Positions 50,488 through 61,149 are shown, counted from the stretch's first letter. The stretch is 64,000 bases of DNA from Pseudobdellovibrionaceae bacterium (GCA_019637875.1 JAHBUW010000015.1:1-64000), one strand, 5' to 3'. Numbers and translations are program-made. Notes: generated by a model from the sequence alone, not told the origin.

Positions 50488-52806
50488 ATGAAAAATCTGA
50501 AGGGTTTTTTGATGGTCTTCAGTCTGGCGGGAACGCCCGCCGCAGCGGCGACCTTGGATTTCGATTGGCGTCGTGATCACGCGGGGCTGATCGTGCAGGT
50601 CATGGATGCGCGCGACTTGGACGCGCTGGAAAGTTCGGGGATGAGCTTCGGCGAGGCGATCGGCGGTAGCCAGCGACTCAAAAGCACGCAGGAACTTTAC
50701 GCGAAGAATCCGTTCTTCAAACAGATCGCGACGCAAATCTCGCAGCCGCTGACGCATGATCCGAAAACCGATCAGCTGCCGTCCGTCATCCCGCCTGGCA
50801 TGGGTGACATTCCCGAGATGGTGCGTTTCATCCGGAATTTCGACGACAAAGGTTCGCGCGGCGACAAGGATACGAAGGGTGGATTTTTTATCCAATCCCT
50901 TTCGAATAACTCGCAGTATCCGTACCGCATCGAAAACGACGGCGATGAACCGCGCCATTTCGACGCCCGCTGGCTGAACTCCGCGCACGCGCAAATGAAG
51001 TTGATCGCCGTCGTGAACCGCATGGACCGCGTGGATTTCGATCCCGCCACGTGCGGGGAAGTGCGCTTCGTTTACCGGCTGTCTTACGCCGCGGGAAATG
51101 CGGGCTCGAGTTTACCCTTCTTCGCGAACGTGGTGATGCGCTACCCGAAAATCGAAAGCTGCCGCGGCTTCGCGCAAAGGTGGTCGGTGTCGCCGAAGGC
51201 CATCGCGAACTTTCGCCGGGCGAAAGGCGCGAAAGGCGCAGTGATGTTCGCGGACTGGCTGCACGAAAACGCGTTCAAAGGATTGGTTTTCAAACAGGTG
51301 GAGCTCAACTTCCAAAGCTTGAGATTCACCTCGGGTTATATGCACGACTTCGGTGGTCAGGCGATGTACATGCAGCGGATCTTCCGGCTGCAGGGCGGAA
51401 GCCTGGTGCCGGTGAAGCTCGAAAACACGCCCGACGTTTTGAAAATTGAAAAATCCCCCGAGCTCCTTAAGAAGTTCGTCACCTATCTGAAACAGGGGCA
51501 AAACCTGAGTCTTTTGGATGAGGGGCGTTTGAACATCGACTTTGACCCGGAATTTCTGACGGATTTCTCGGTCAGTTGGTCGACTTTGGGACGAGTACGG
51601 AGCGCGAACAAACCTTACCAACGGCTGTTCGAAGGCAAAAAAGAGCTACTGAACGGCATCGACTTCGCGAAGCTGAAACACTTGAAAAGCGCAGACGCCC
51701 TGATCGAGCGACTGGACAACCTGACCTGCATGGGATGTCACCAAAGTGGCGGGACGGCGGGGTTTCATCTGCTGGGACAAGCGCATCCGGATTTTTCGCA
51801 CGGTTTCAACCGCCAAGAGCTGGGCCTTTCGCCCCACGCCTTCGCCGAGAAGTTCCGTCGCGAAGCTTACGTCGAGAAAATCGCCGCGGGTCAAGAGCCC
51901 TCGCGTCTGCGGCCTCATTCGAGTTTCAGCGAGGCGGACTGGTCCGGCGCGACGCCGGCCTACGCGAAGCTTAAGCGCGGATCGCTTTGCCTTTTGGACA
52001 CGGGCGCGCACTTCACGGGGGCGCCAAGCTGCGAAGACGGCAGCGTCTGCCGGGCCACCGTGACCCGGACCGATGGGCCTCCGCTTTTTGGTGAGTGCAC
52101 GCTCGCGGTCACGAACGACGCGCGCGAAAATCTGGCGGGCGCCGTCTGTTGGGAAGGCACGATCGAAGAACGCCGCGCGATTCCCGGCGATCGCGGCACG
52201 CCGCCCAGCTACAATCTGTTCGCCTTTCAGGATAAATGGAAAATGCGCGGTTCGGTTCGCGGCGCCAAAGCGGTGGCCTTGAAGACCCACACTTGCGTGC
52301 TGCCGCAAAGCGGAGCCCCGCTCGGTCGCCAAAGCCGCGCGTGCACGGCGGCGGAAGAGAACTTCACCGCGCTCAGCGAGGTTCGTCGCGACACCGCGCC
52401 GATGGAGATCTGCGCCAATCAAGGCGGCAATGGCTTCGACATTTGCGCCGCGACCGGCGATTCGGGCGCTTGCCTCGAGTCGCGGGTCGTTCGCGCCATG
52501 CTCGACACCTGCTACGCGGGACGTTTCTGTCGCGAGGATTACATCTGCCAGAAATTTCCGGACTACCATCGCATCAAGGCCGCGGATTACGGCAAAAAGA
52601 AAAACGGCAAGCCCGTCAATCAAAGTTCCCCGGACAAGATCGCGGGCGGCGCCATTGAGCACGTCCGTGACCAGGGCATCGGTTTTTGCGTCCCGACTTA
52701 TTTCCTGTTCAATATGCGCGTCGACGGACACCCCAGTCCCGTGACGGGAAAGCCTCCGGGCGAACCCGTCGTCGATCGCAAACAACCCGTGCGGGGGTAC
52801 CGGTGA
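50488..52806 (+). CDS. Secreted protein with CxxCH motif, cysteine-rich C-terminus
   Basis: 772 residues from ATG 50488. Signal LMVFSLAGTPAAAA, then a long domain of about 380 residues. One CMGCHQSGG motif (about residue 415) fits a covalent haem-binding CxxCH but no clear Met ligand is seen. The last 300 residues have about fourteen cysteines (SCEDGSVCRA, EICANQGG, DICAATG, ACLESR, KFCRED) likely in disulphides. The GTGA overlap couples it to the next gene. Function unknown; surface or extracellular protein. Confidence 0.7.
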   Translation: MKNLKGFLMVFSLAGTPAAAATLDFDWRRDHAGLIVQVMDARDLDALESSGMSFGEAIGGSQRLKSTQELYAKNPFFKQIATQISQPLTHDPKTDQLPSVIPPGMGDIPEMVRFIRNFDDKGSRGDKDTKGGFFIQSLSNNSQYPYRIENDGDEPRHFDARWLNSAHAQMKLIAVVNRMDRVDFDPATCGEVRFVYRLSYAAGNAGSSLPFFANVVMRYPKIESCRGFAQRWSVSPKAIANFRRAKGAKGAVMFADWLHENAFKGLVFKQVELNFQSLRFTSGYMHDFGGQAMYMQRIFRLQGGSLVPVKLENTPDVLKIEKSPELLKKFVTYLKQGQNLSLLDEGRLNIDFDPEFLTDFSVSWSTLGRVRSANKPYQRLFEGKKELLNGIDFAKLKHLKSADALIERLDNLTCMGCHQSGGTAGFHLLGQAHPDFSHGFNRQELGLSPHAFAEKFRREAYVEKIAAGQEPSRLRPHSSFSEADWSGATPAYAKLKRGSLCLLDTGAHFTGAPSCEDGSVCRATVTRTDGPPLFGECTLAVTNDARENLAGAVCWEGTIEERRAIPGDRGTPPSYNLFAFQDKWKMRGSVRGAKAVALKTHTCVLPQSGAPLGRQSRACTAAEENFTALSEVRRDTAPMEICANQGGNGFDICAATGDSGACLESRVVRAMLDTCYAGRFCREDYICQKFPDYHRIKAADYGKKKNGKPVNQSSPDKIAGGAIEHVRDQGIGFCVPTYFLFNMRVDGHPSPVTGKPPGEPVVDRKQPVRGYR

Positions 52807-54047
52807 AAAAGATCTTCATGATTTTTCTGTTGATCGGCGCGACGGCCTGGGCTGACGACTACGGCGCCACTGCGGCCGACGACAGCCACAACCACGACGG
52901 CACCCATCCGGAGGGGATCGTGGACTGCGGCACGAACTATATGCTTCCCGGCGTGGTCGCCAGGCTCGGTTCGCACTCGTTCATCATTCTCGGGCAGGAT
53001 GGACCGAACCACATCATCGCGGATCACCGCTCGGGGACGCCGCCGCACAACTACCACTTCATCTTGAAGGTGCGTCTGGATCCGGAAGAAATGGCGTTCT
53101 ACCAAAAGCTGAAGGCGGAATCGAAACTGTTGCCGGCGTTCACCACGATCTATTTCGACGACGCGACGGGAAAGAAGCAACTCGACCGGACGTTCTTCTG
53201 TTTGGCGGATCTGCCGAAAATCTTCGGTCCCGAGAGGAAAAAGAACGACGTCTTCCAAAAGCTCTTCCCCATTCGCGCATCGCTGCAGAAAGATGCCGAC
53301 CACGAGGGCGCTTTTCCCATCGAAAGCACGATCTATCCCGGCGCGCACTTCAGCCTCGAACGCGACGATGTCGAAATCCTGATTTACAAGTACCTGCCCT
53401 CGTACTTACCGCAGAAAGAATTCCGCCAAGCGATCCAAGACCAGCCGACGAAGATCATTCCGCTGCTCGACGACGCGCCGATTTCGCAGAACGACGACCG
53501 GCAAAAAGCCGAGCAGCGTCCCGCGTACATGGCGGGTGACGGACTGATCTCGACCGAGAAAGGCGAATGTCCCGCCGACTACTTTCTGAAGGGCGTGAAA
53601 AATCCGCGTACCGTTCACGGTTTTCTACTATTGAACGAAACGCCGGAGGGACGGGTCTTGGCCGTTCACTATTACGATCAAGCGCCGCACAATTACCAAG
53701 CGCTTCTACGCCTGAAGTTAAACGACGAGCAGCTCGCGCTGTTCCGCAAAGCGAAGGCGGGCGCGCAGGCGCCGCCGCTCTTTCTGACTCACGTCCCGCG
53801 GAAGGGTAAAACGAAAGCGCGGGGGACGTCGTTCTGTATGCGTGATCTACGCGAGCTGGTGGCGAAGCTCGAATTCGAAATGGTCGGCACCCTTTACCGA
53901 GATCCGGGGATCAACGAATACCGTCGCGGGACCGCGGTCGGCGAACTGACGTTGACGTCCGCGCAAATGGAGGTCGGCGTGAACCGCACACTCCAAAGTT
54001 TGCTGAATCCCAAAGCGGTTCACAAAGACGTCATGAAAAAGAAGTGA
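52803..54047 (+). CDS. Secreted protein with internal duplication, unknown
   Basis: 414 residues from GTG 52803 in a GTGA overlap. Signal KKIFMIFLLIGATAWA. Two halves repeat: PHNYHFILKVRLDPEEM (about residue 81) and PHNYQALLRLKLNDEQL (about 298), each followed by a helix and a cysteine-containing segment (FFCLADLPKIF, SFCMRDLRELV). The duplication suggests a two-fold symmetric domain. Partner of the CxxCH protein by operon position. Confidence 0.72.
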   Translation: MKKIFMIFLLIGATAWADDYGATAADDSHNHDGTHPEGIVDCGTNYMLPGVVARLGSHSFIILGQDGPNHIIADHRSGTPPHNYHFILKVRLDPEEMAFYQKLKAESKLLPAFTTIYFDDATGKKQLDRTFFCLADLPKIFGPERKKNDVFQKLFPIRASLQKDADHEGAFPIESTIYPGAHFSLERDDVEILIYKYLPSYLPQKEFRQAIQDQPTKIIPLLDDAPISQNDDRQKAEQRPAYMAGDGLISTEKGECPADYFLKGVKNPRTVHGFLLLNETPEGRVLAVHYYDQAPHNYQALLRLKLNDEQLALFRKAKAGAQAPPLFLTHVPRKGKTKARGTSFCMRDLRELVAKLEFEMVGTLYRDPGINEYRRGTAVGELTLTSAQMEVGVNRTLQSLLNPKAVHKDVMKKK

Positions 54048-54048
54048 A

Positions 54049-57000
54049 TCACTTCACGAATTCGTTCGGGCGCGTGCTGAGTTCGGCGATTCGGTGGATC
54101 AAGAGCGCGCGGTCGATGGGTTTTGACAGGTAGTCGGTGAAACCCGCATCTAGGCAGGCATCCTTTTCTTCCTTCAGTGCGTGCGCGGTGAGCGCCAGGA
54201 TGGGGCCCAGGTAACCGCTCTCACGCGCGGTTTTCAGCGCCTGGTAGCCGTCCATGACCGGCATTTGGATGTCCATCAATACGACGTCGAAAGTTTCTTT
54301 CAGCATGGCGTCCACGGCTTCGCGGCCGTTTCCGGCGATGGCGACTTCGCCGCCGACGGCTTCGATAAAGAGCTGAATGATGGCCTGATTGTCGGGGGCA
54401 TCGTCCACGACCAGAATGCGGCGTCCGCTCAAGGTCGTGGCATGGGATTTCGGCACGGGCGCGCGGCGGTCCGTCGAGACGCGGCCCACAGGCCCCAACG
54501 CGATCATGATCAAGAAGGACGAACCGCGTCCGAGTTCGGAGTCTTCCAGAATGAAATCGCCACCCATCAACTGCGCCAATCGGCGTGAGAGGACGAGGCC
54601 CAGACCCGTTCCGCCGTATTTACGCGTGACCGAGGCGTCGCCCTGCACGAAGCGATCGAAGATTCGTTTCTGATGCTCGGGCGAAAGGCCGATACCGGTA
54701 TCGCGCACGCGGATCCAGAGCATGTCGCGGCCCTGTTGCTGGCGCGCTTCGAGTTCGATATCGATGCGACCGTGTTCGGTGAACTTGACCGCGTTCCCGA
54801 CGACGTTCGTGAGAACCTGGCGGAAACGTGTCGGATCCGTGTTGATGACCGTCGGCAGCGCGTTCAGTGCCCGGTGGCGAATCGCGATGTCTTTGTCGCG
54901 TGCCTTGAGCGCGAGGCTGTCCACGACCTCGTTCACGACGGCGAGCAGATCGAAATCCGCGCGGTCGATCTCGAAACGTTCGGCTTCGATTTTTGAAAGA
55001 TCAAGTAGATCGTCGATCAGGCGGCCGAGCTGCGAAGCGTTCTTCGAAATCCGGTCCAGCTGTTGTGCGGCCTCGGAGTCGGATTCTTTCGTGCGTCCTT
55101 GCAACAGATCCGCGTAGCCTAGAATCGCGGCGAGTGGCGTGCGGATTTCGTGGCTCATATTGGCGAGGAAGCGCGTCTTCGATTCGTTCGCCATTTCCGC
55201 GGTGGCGCGCGCCTCTTCGGCCTCGTCTTTCGCGGTCTGTAGGTCGAGCATCGATTGACGACGCTCCATCACGAGCGCGGCCGTGCGGGTCGCGAGCTCC
55301 AGAAGTTTGTGTTCCCAGGGCGAAGGGTTGCGCACGTCGTGGTAGTAAAGGGCGAAGGTGCCCAGAACTTTGCGTGTGCTCGACAGAATCGGCATCGACC
55401 AGCAGGCGCGCAGTTTGAAACGCGCGGCGATCTCGCGGCCGTGCGCCCACAAGGGATCTTTCTGAATGTCGGAGACGATCACGGTCTTGCCGAAATACGC
55501 GGCCGTTCCGCACGATCCCATTTGTGGGCCGATGGGGAGCCCGTGCACGAGCTCGCTGTACTCCGGCGGCAGCGAGGGGGCGGCCCCGTGCTGAAGGTGC
55601 TGGCCGTCGTCGGCCATGATCAGCGCCGAGGCCATGCAGCCGCGCCCGATCTGCTGCTCGAGGTTTTGCGTCAGGACGTGCAGGATCTCTTCGGTCGAAG
55701 CGCCGCGCAGGGTGAGCTCCAGCGCCTGCTTCTGCGACTCGACGGATTCGCGGTTCGTGATCTGGTCCGAAATCTCTTGGCCCAGAATCATGACGCCGTT
55801 GATTTTCCCTTCGGAGTCGCGGCGGGCCGCGTAGGTCAGGTTGAAGTACCGCAAGCGGTCGCCGAGGGTGACGGGGATCTCGCTCAGCTCGGCCGTGACG
55901 CCGGTTTCGTAGACATTGTCCAAGATACCGTGGATTTCGGTCGATTCGGGTTGCGCCGCGCGGATGGTCATTCCGGTGGCGTCGAAGCCGAGCGCTTTCG
56001 TGTGGGCTTCGTTGACGAATTCGAAGACGTGCTCCGGGCCGTTCAGGATCACGACCATCTCGGGGGTTTGCCGGAACAGATTGCGGAAGTTCTCGCGTTC
56101 GATTTCGATGGTTTGCTTCGCCAGTTCGAGGACTGATCGCGCCTGGACCTTTTCGGTGACGTCGACGCCGTGAACGAAAATCTGCGGGACGTCCCCGTCG
56201 ACCGCGACCGCTTGGTAGGCGAAATCCAGGTAACGTAATTCTTGCGGGCGGAGGGAGCTCCGCTTCAGCATGACGGGGACTTCGGTTCCCGTATAGGGCT
56301 CGCCCGTCCGGCGCACGTGATCGAGGATGTCGATGAAGCCTTGGCCCTCGATTTCGGGCAGGGCCTCGCGCAGGGTTTTGCCGATGATGTCGCGTTCGCG
56401 TCCCACGAGTTGCAGGTAACGCTCATTCGCCTGAATGAAGTTGTAGTCGGGGCCGCTCAAGACGGCCATGAACGAGGGCGAAGTCTCCAGCATCATGTCT
56501 TGGCGCGCGCGCGCCTCTTCGACGGCGCGACGGGCGAGGACGCGGTCCGTGACATCGAAACCTTGACTGACGATCGCGAAGATTTTGCCGTCGTCGCCCG
56601 AGAGGGGCTGAAACGCGAAGTCCAGATACAGGCGGCGCTTACGCCCTTCGCCCAAATCGATGTCGAGCGGGCGTTCAAAGCCGTAGTAGGGCTCCCCCGT
56701 TTCGATCACGCGGTCTAAAAGTTGGACGAAGCCCTGTGGCTCGATGCCGCGGTAGACCTCTTTGACGGTCTTGCCGATGATCGAAGAGTCCATGCCGGTG
56801 ACTTCGTAGTATTTTTTGTTCGCGTTCGCGTAGACGTGGTTGGGGCCCTTGATCAAGGACATGAACGCGGGACTTTCCTGGAAAATCAAATCCAGCATAC
56901 GTTCGCTGCGCGAGATGGCTTCACGCGCGAGGCGAAGCTCGTTGATATCCATGCAGCCGCCGATAAAGCCTTCGAAGCGACCATCGGCGGTGAAGCGCGG

Positions 57001-60000
57001 CGTGCCGCGGCCATTCACCCACCGGTACTCGCCCGAGTGATGAAGCAGGCGGTACTCGATGATGAACTCTTGTTGGTCACGGAAGGCCTGCTCGTAGGTG
57101 TCCATGAAGCGGCGGAAGTCGTCGGGGTGGATGCTTTTCGACCAGCCCGATCCCTGCTCGACTTCCAAGCTGCGGCCCGTCCAGTTCAGCCAAGAGCGGT
57201 TGAACCAATGGCGCTGCATGTCCGTTCCCGAAAGCCAGATCAGGACGGGCGCGCGGTCGGCCATGACCTGGAAGCGAAGCTCACCTTCGCGCCGACGGTT
57301 TTCCGCGGCGACGCGATCGTCGATATCGAAGTTCGTTCCGTAGTACTTGTACACGTTGCCGGTCGCGTCCCGCACCGCCACCGCGCGCGCCAGGAACCAG
57401 CGGTAGGCCCCGGTGGAGCGATCCATAAAGCGGAACTCGATCTCGAGCGGTTTGCCGGCCTTCACGGCGGACGACCAGGCCCGCGCGGTCCGTTCGGCAT
57501 CTTCGGGGTGGAGCAGTTCGATCCAGGAACCGTCGGGTTCGGAATCGGGCGGAAGTTGGGCGAATTCGTACCAGCGGCGATTGAAATAGTCGACGTAGCC
57601 GTCCGGATTCGCCGTCCAGACGATCATCGGCATCGTGTCCGCAAGCTCGCGGTAGCGTTCTTCCGCCGCCCGCACTTTGGTGATGTCCACGAAGGTCGCC
57701 ACGATCCCCGAGGCTTCTCCTTCGGAGGTGCGGTACGGAAGCAAGCGTCGTTGCAGCCACCGTCCGTCGCGCATGGGAATATCGTCTTCGAAGTGGTCTT
57801 CGCCGTTCAGGATGTCGTGATAGGCCGGGAATGCGGGCATCGCCTGCGCGCGGTCCGTGATATCCGTGATCGGACGGCCGATATCGACTTTGGAGAGGTT
57901 GTAGACGCTCTCGACCTGGGGAGTGAAGCTGAGGATGTTGTACTTTTCGTCCAGGAAGAGCGTCGCGACGTCCGTCGAAGCGAGCAGGTTTTCCAAATCG
58001 CTGTTTGAACGCGAAAGCGCCTCATTCGCGATCTGGACGTCCTCTTTCGAGGCTTCCAGCTCTTCGTTCGCGCTTTGTAACTCTTCGTTCATCGAGAGCA
58101 GTTCTTCGTTGGACGATTTGAGCTCTTCGTTGGAGGCTTCCAGATCCTGAACCGAGCGGTCGAGATCTTCGCGCATCGTCCCCAGCTCACGCTCGAGCTG
58201 ATCGATGATGAGCACGTCGGACTCGCTGATGGCGGGAGTCTTCGCGACCTGATCGCGCGACCGCAGCGGTCCCAGGTTCGTGAAAACCACCATGAAAAGC
58301 GGCGCTTCGTCGCCGAGCTGGGGCATCGGCTGAACCGTGATGCCGATCCGCTCGAACTGTTTGTCATGCTTCAGCGACGAATCGTAATGCGAGACCTTAC
58401 GTTTTTGCTTGCTGGCCTGGGTGAAGGCGGTCCGCAAACCCACACGTAAAGACGGCTTCACGAGTTTCATGAGGTTGTTTTGAAACGTGCCTTCACTGGG
58501 CTCCATGTAGTGCGCGATGCCCGCCGAAACCGAGACGATCTGGCACTCGTCATTCACGACCGCATACTTCGGCGCGAACTCGTCGAGCAGAATGCGTTGG
58601 CTGATCTGGTGGATGTCGGCCTCGTGATTGCGCACGTTCTCGATCGGATGTTGGGTAAACGAAGATCCCACCGTCGTCGAAAACCCCGGCGGACGGATCG
58701 CGGTCGCTTTGCGCTGCGCGATCCGGTGTTTGGCGCTGGTCGGCCGGAAAAGCTCTTTGTGGTTGGTGAGCGTCTCGCTGTTCCCCAAGAAGAGCGATCC
58801 CCCCGGACGAAGCGCGTAGTGGAAGACCGGGATGAGTTTTTTCTGCAGATGCGGGCCCAGGTAGATCAACACGTTTCGGCACGAGATCAGATCGAGCTGC
58901 GAAAACGGCGGATCGTTGATCAGATTGTGCGAAGAGAACAGCACCATCTCGCGGATCTCTTTGTTGACGTGGTACTTGCCCGTTTTGCGCGTGAAGAAAC
59001 GTTTCAACCGTGCGCGCGAGACGTGCTCGTCGATGGTGATGGGGTAAACTCCCTTGCGCGCTTGGTTCAGCGCGACCTCATCGATATCGGTCGCGATGAT
59101 CTGGACCTCGCAAGGCGCCTTCAGCTTCGACAGCACCTCGCGTACGAGGATGGCGATCGTGTAAACCTCTTCGCCGGTCGAGCAGCCCGCGACCCAGATC
59201 CGGTACTTGCTGTCCGCGGGGCGACTTTTGAGCGCTTTGACGAGCACTTCTTCTTTCAAAGTTTCGAAGGCTTCCGGATCGCGGAAGAAATTCGTAACGT
59301 TGATCAAAAGCTCTTTGAAAAGGGCGTCGGCCTCTTTCGGGTCTTTCTGCAGGTGCTCGAGGTAAGACTCCACGTTGTCGAGTTGCAAGACCTGCAGGCG
59401 GCGTTGGATACGGCGGACGAGCGTCGTGGTTTTGTAGTGTTTGAAATCGTGGCGGGTTTTCTTCAGTAGAATTTCGCAGATCTCGATCAGCGCCGACGAG
59501 ATTTTGGTTTGCACCGCCGCGCCGTCGCGCTCAAGGATCCGCTTCAACGACTGGACGTAGTCGCGGATCAGGCCCGGCATGTGCTCGGGCCGCGCGATGT
59601 GATCGATCGCGCCGGTGGCGATGGCGTTTTCCGGCATCGAGGGGTGTCCCGTCGACTCCGGATTTTGCGTCATCGTCATTCCACCCGCGTCGCTGATCGC
59701 CTTCAGGCCGAGTGCGCCGTCGGCGCCTTCGCCGGAAAGAAGGATACCCACGACACGTGCGCCGTGTTCAGCGGCCAGCGAGCGGAAGGTGAAGTCGATC
59801 ATCGTGACCGCTTCATTACGTTCGGTCAGATTCTCGACCACGAAGCTGTTGTTCTTTACGCCGACGCGCGAGTGGGCAGGGGCATGGAAGATGTGTCCCG
59901 AGCGCAGCTTCGTTCCCGACTCAATGCGGATGACCGGAAGCGGGGACTGGCTTTTCAGAACCTCGAGGGCCAAGTCGTTGCCGTGCTCATCGAGATGTTG

Positions 60001-60168
60001 CGTGATGACGTAAGCGACGGGGGTTTCGGGATCAATATGACTTAGAAACTGTCGCAGTCCTTGTACCGCTCCGGCCGATGCGCCCAACGCGACGATCGCC
60101 ACCGGGCCGGTGCTCGCGGCACGGGGCGGCGTTTTCGTTTTTTTGACCGCGCGCGTTTTCTTCGCCAA
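54049..60168 (-). CDS. CheB-CheR-PAS-GAF hybrid histidine kinase
   Basis: 2,039 residues. Start TTG 60168 is chosen for AGGGAG 8 nt upstream; TTG 60186 is an alternative. CheB methylesterase (about 20-205) has GASAGAVQG, ITQHLDEH and SGEGADGALG. CheR methyltransferase (220-480) has NVTNFFRDPEAF and VAGCSTGEEVYT. A coiled coil (NEELKSSNEELLSMNEEL) precedes about six PAS segments (730-1480) and a GAF domain (1500-1660). HisKA has NMSHEIRTPLAAI, HATPase GTGLGLVLSRRL, and the C-terminal REC has phospho-Asp in VVLMDIQMP. These proteins link receptor methylation enzymes to signalling; the input is unknown. The CheB part lacks its receiver. Confidence 0.92.
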   Translation of the reverse strand: MAKKTRAVKKTKTPPRAASTGPVAIVALGASAGAVQGLRQFLSHIDPETPVAYVITQHLDEHGNDLALEVLKSQSPLPVIRIESGTKLRSGHIFHAPAHSRVGVKNNSFVVENLTERNEAVTMIDFTFRSLAAEHGARVVGILLSGEGADGALGLKAISDAGGMTMTQNPESTGHPSMPENAIATGAIDHIARPEHMPGLIRDYVQSLKRILERDGAAVQTKISSALIEICEILLKKTRHDFKHYKTTTLVRRIQRRLQVLQLDNVESYLEHLQKDPKEADALFKELLINVTNFFRDPEAFETLKEEVLVKALKSRPADSKYRIWVAGCSTGEEVYTIAILVREVLSKLKAPCEVQIIATDIDEVALNQARKGVYPITIDEHVSRARLKRFFTRKTGKYHVNKEIREMVLFSSHNLINDPPFSQLDLISCRNVLIYLGPHLQKKLIPVFHYALRPGGSLFLGNSETLTNHKELFRPTSAKHRIAQRKATAIRPPGFSTTVGSSFTQHPIENVRNHEADIHQISQRILLDEFAPKYAVVNDECQIVSVSAGIAHYMEPSEGTFQNNLMKLVKPSLRVGLRTAFTQASKQKRKVSHYDSSLKHDKQFERIGITVQPMPQLGDEAPLFMVVFTNLGPLRSRDQVAKTPAISESDVLIIDQLERELGTMREDLDRSVQDLEASNEELKSSNEELLSMNEELQSANEELEASKEDVQIANEALSRSNSDLENLLASTDVATLFLDEKYNILSFTPQVESVYNLSKVDIGRPITDITDRAQAMPAFPAYHDILNGEDHFEDDIPMRDGRWLQRRLLPYRTSEGEASGIVATFVDITKVRAAEERYRELADTMPMIVWTANPDGYVDYFNRRWYEFAQLPPDSEPDGSWIELLHPEDAERTARAWSSAVKAGKPLEIEFRFMDRSTGAYRWFLARAVAVRDATGNVYKYYGTNFDIDDRVAAENRRREGELRFQVMADRAPVLIWLSGTDMQRHWFNRSWLNWTGRSLEVEQGSGWSKSIHPDDFRRFMDTYEQAFRDQQEFIIEYRLLHHSGEYRWVNGRGTPRFTADGRFEGFIGGCMDINELRLAREAISRSERMLDLIFQESPAFMSLIKGPNHVYANANKKYYEVTGMDSSIIGKTVKEVYRGIEPQGFVQLLDRVIETGEPYYGFERPLDIDLGEGRKRRLYLDFAFQPLSGDDGKIFAIVSQGFDVTDRVLARRAVEEARARQDMMLETSPSFMAVLSGPDYNFIQANERYLQLVGRERDIIGKTLREALPEIEGQGFIDILDHVRRTGEPYTGTEVPVMLKRSSLRPQELRYLDFAYQAVAVDGDVPQIFVHGVDVTEKVQARSVLELAKQTIEIERENFRNLFRQTPEMVVILNGPEHVFEFVNEAHTKALGFDATGMTIRAAQPESTEIHGILDNVYETGVTAELSEIPVTLGDRLRYFNLTYAARRDSEGKINGVMILGQEISDQITNRESVESQKQALELTLRGASTEEILHVLTQNLEQQIGRGCMASALIMADDGQHLQHGAAPSLPPEYSELVHGLPIGPQMGSCGTAAYFGKTVIVSDIQKDPLWAHGREIAARFKLRACWSMPILSSTRKVLGTFALYYHDVRNPSPWEHKLLELATRTAALVMERRQSMLDLQTAKDEAEEARATAEMANESKTRFLANMSHEIRTPLAAILGYADLLQGRTKESDSEAAQQLDRISKNASQLGRLIDDLLDLSKIEAERFEIDRADFDLLAVVNEVVDSLALKARDKDIAIRHRALNALPTVINTDPTRFRQVLTNVVGNAVKFTEHGRIDIELEARQQQGRDMLWIRVRDTGIGLSPEHQKRIFDRFVQGDASVTRKYGGTGLGLVLSRRLAQLMGGDFILEDSELGRGSSFLIMIALGPVGRVSTDRRAPVPKSHATTLSGRRILVVDDAPDNQAIIQLFIEAVGGEVAIAGNGREAVDAMLKETFDVVLMDIQMPVMDGYQALKTARESGYLGPILALTAHALKEEKDACLDAGFTDYLSKPIDRALLIHRIAELSTRPNEFVK

Positions 60169-60249
60169 GTCGGGGACTCCCTGCAAAGAGGGGAGTCTGG
60201 CAGGACCTTTTTAGCTCGTCAATTGGCCCCTCGGAGGAAGCGCAATTTC

Positions 60250-61149
60250 CTACGCTCCGCGCGGCTTTTTCATCGCTTCCAAATTGTGGGCACGTTCGAT
60301 GAAAAGGCGAACGAGGGGACGGGATTCGCGGTGTGCGGGCCACAGAAGCTGTACGGGGACGCGGGGGCCGCTCCATTGGGGAAAAAGCCGTTTGAGCCGG
60401 CGCGCGCGTAGCGCCTCTTGGACGACGAAGTCGGGCAAAACCGCGAGGCCTTGATGATCGAGTGCGGCCGCAAGAAGCAACTGGGGATTATTGGAACTTC
60501 GAAAGGCGTGGGGCTTGACTCGCCGACGTTCCCCTCCCGGGCCCTGGAAGGTCCACTCCACGGCCGCCGTTCCGGGGGCGAAGACGAGGGCCGGGTGTGA
60601 CGCGAGCTCGGCGGGGTCTTTCATCAGGCCCCAGCGGCGCGCCATTTCCGGGCTCGCCACGGGGATCAGTTGGATGTCGCCCAATTTTTTTTGACGCAAA
60701 CTCGTGTCTTTGAGCGCGCCGATGCGGATCGCCAGATCGACGCCTTCCTTGACGAGATCCACATAGTCGTTGGTCAGGCGGGCCTCGATACGCAGTGCGG
60801 GAAACTCGCGTCCCAAACGATTCAGAAAAGGCGTCAGCAGCACGAGGCCCAGATCTTCGGCGGCGGTGACGCGCAAAAGACCCGCCGTCGGCTCATGTTC
60901 GGTCGCCATTTGCGAGGCGCTTTCGAGATCGTACAGCGGAGTCCGGATTTTTTCGTAAAGGGCGCGCCCGGCTTCGGTGAGCGAAAGCTGGCGCGTGCTC
61001 CGTAACAGCAGCGCGGTTCCCAACGCTTTTTCCAGGCTCGCGATCTGGCGGCTGACGCGCGATTTCGGTTGCCGCAATTGCTGGGCGGCCCGGGTGAAAG
61101 AGCCCGCCTCGACGACGCGGGAAAAGACGGCCAGTTGGTTTAAATCCAT
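60250..61149 (-). CDS. LysR-family transcriptional regulator
   Basis: 299 residues from ATG 61149. HTH at 1-60: LAVFSRVVEAGSFTRAAQQL, then SRVSRQIASLEKALG. The C-terminal LysR effector domain is complete. A palindrome begins one base before the start codon, suggesting autorepression. It is divergent from the dioxygenase gene, its likely target. Effector unknown. Confidence 0.93.
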   Translation of the reverse strand: MDLNQLAVFSRVVEAGSFTRAAQQLRQPKSRVSRQIASLEKALGTALLLRSTRQLSLTEAGRALYEKIRTPLYDLESASQMATEHEPTAGLLRVTAAEDLGLVLLTPFLNRLGREFPALRIEARLTNDYVDLVKEGVDLAIRIGALKDTSLRQKKLGDIQLIPVASPEMARRWGLMKDPAELASHPALVFAPGTAAVEWTFQGPGGERRRVKPHAFRSSNNPQLLLAAALDHQGLAVLPDFVVQEALRARRLKRLFPQWSGPRVPVQLLWPAHRESRPLVRLFIERAHNLEAMKKPRGA

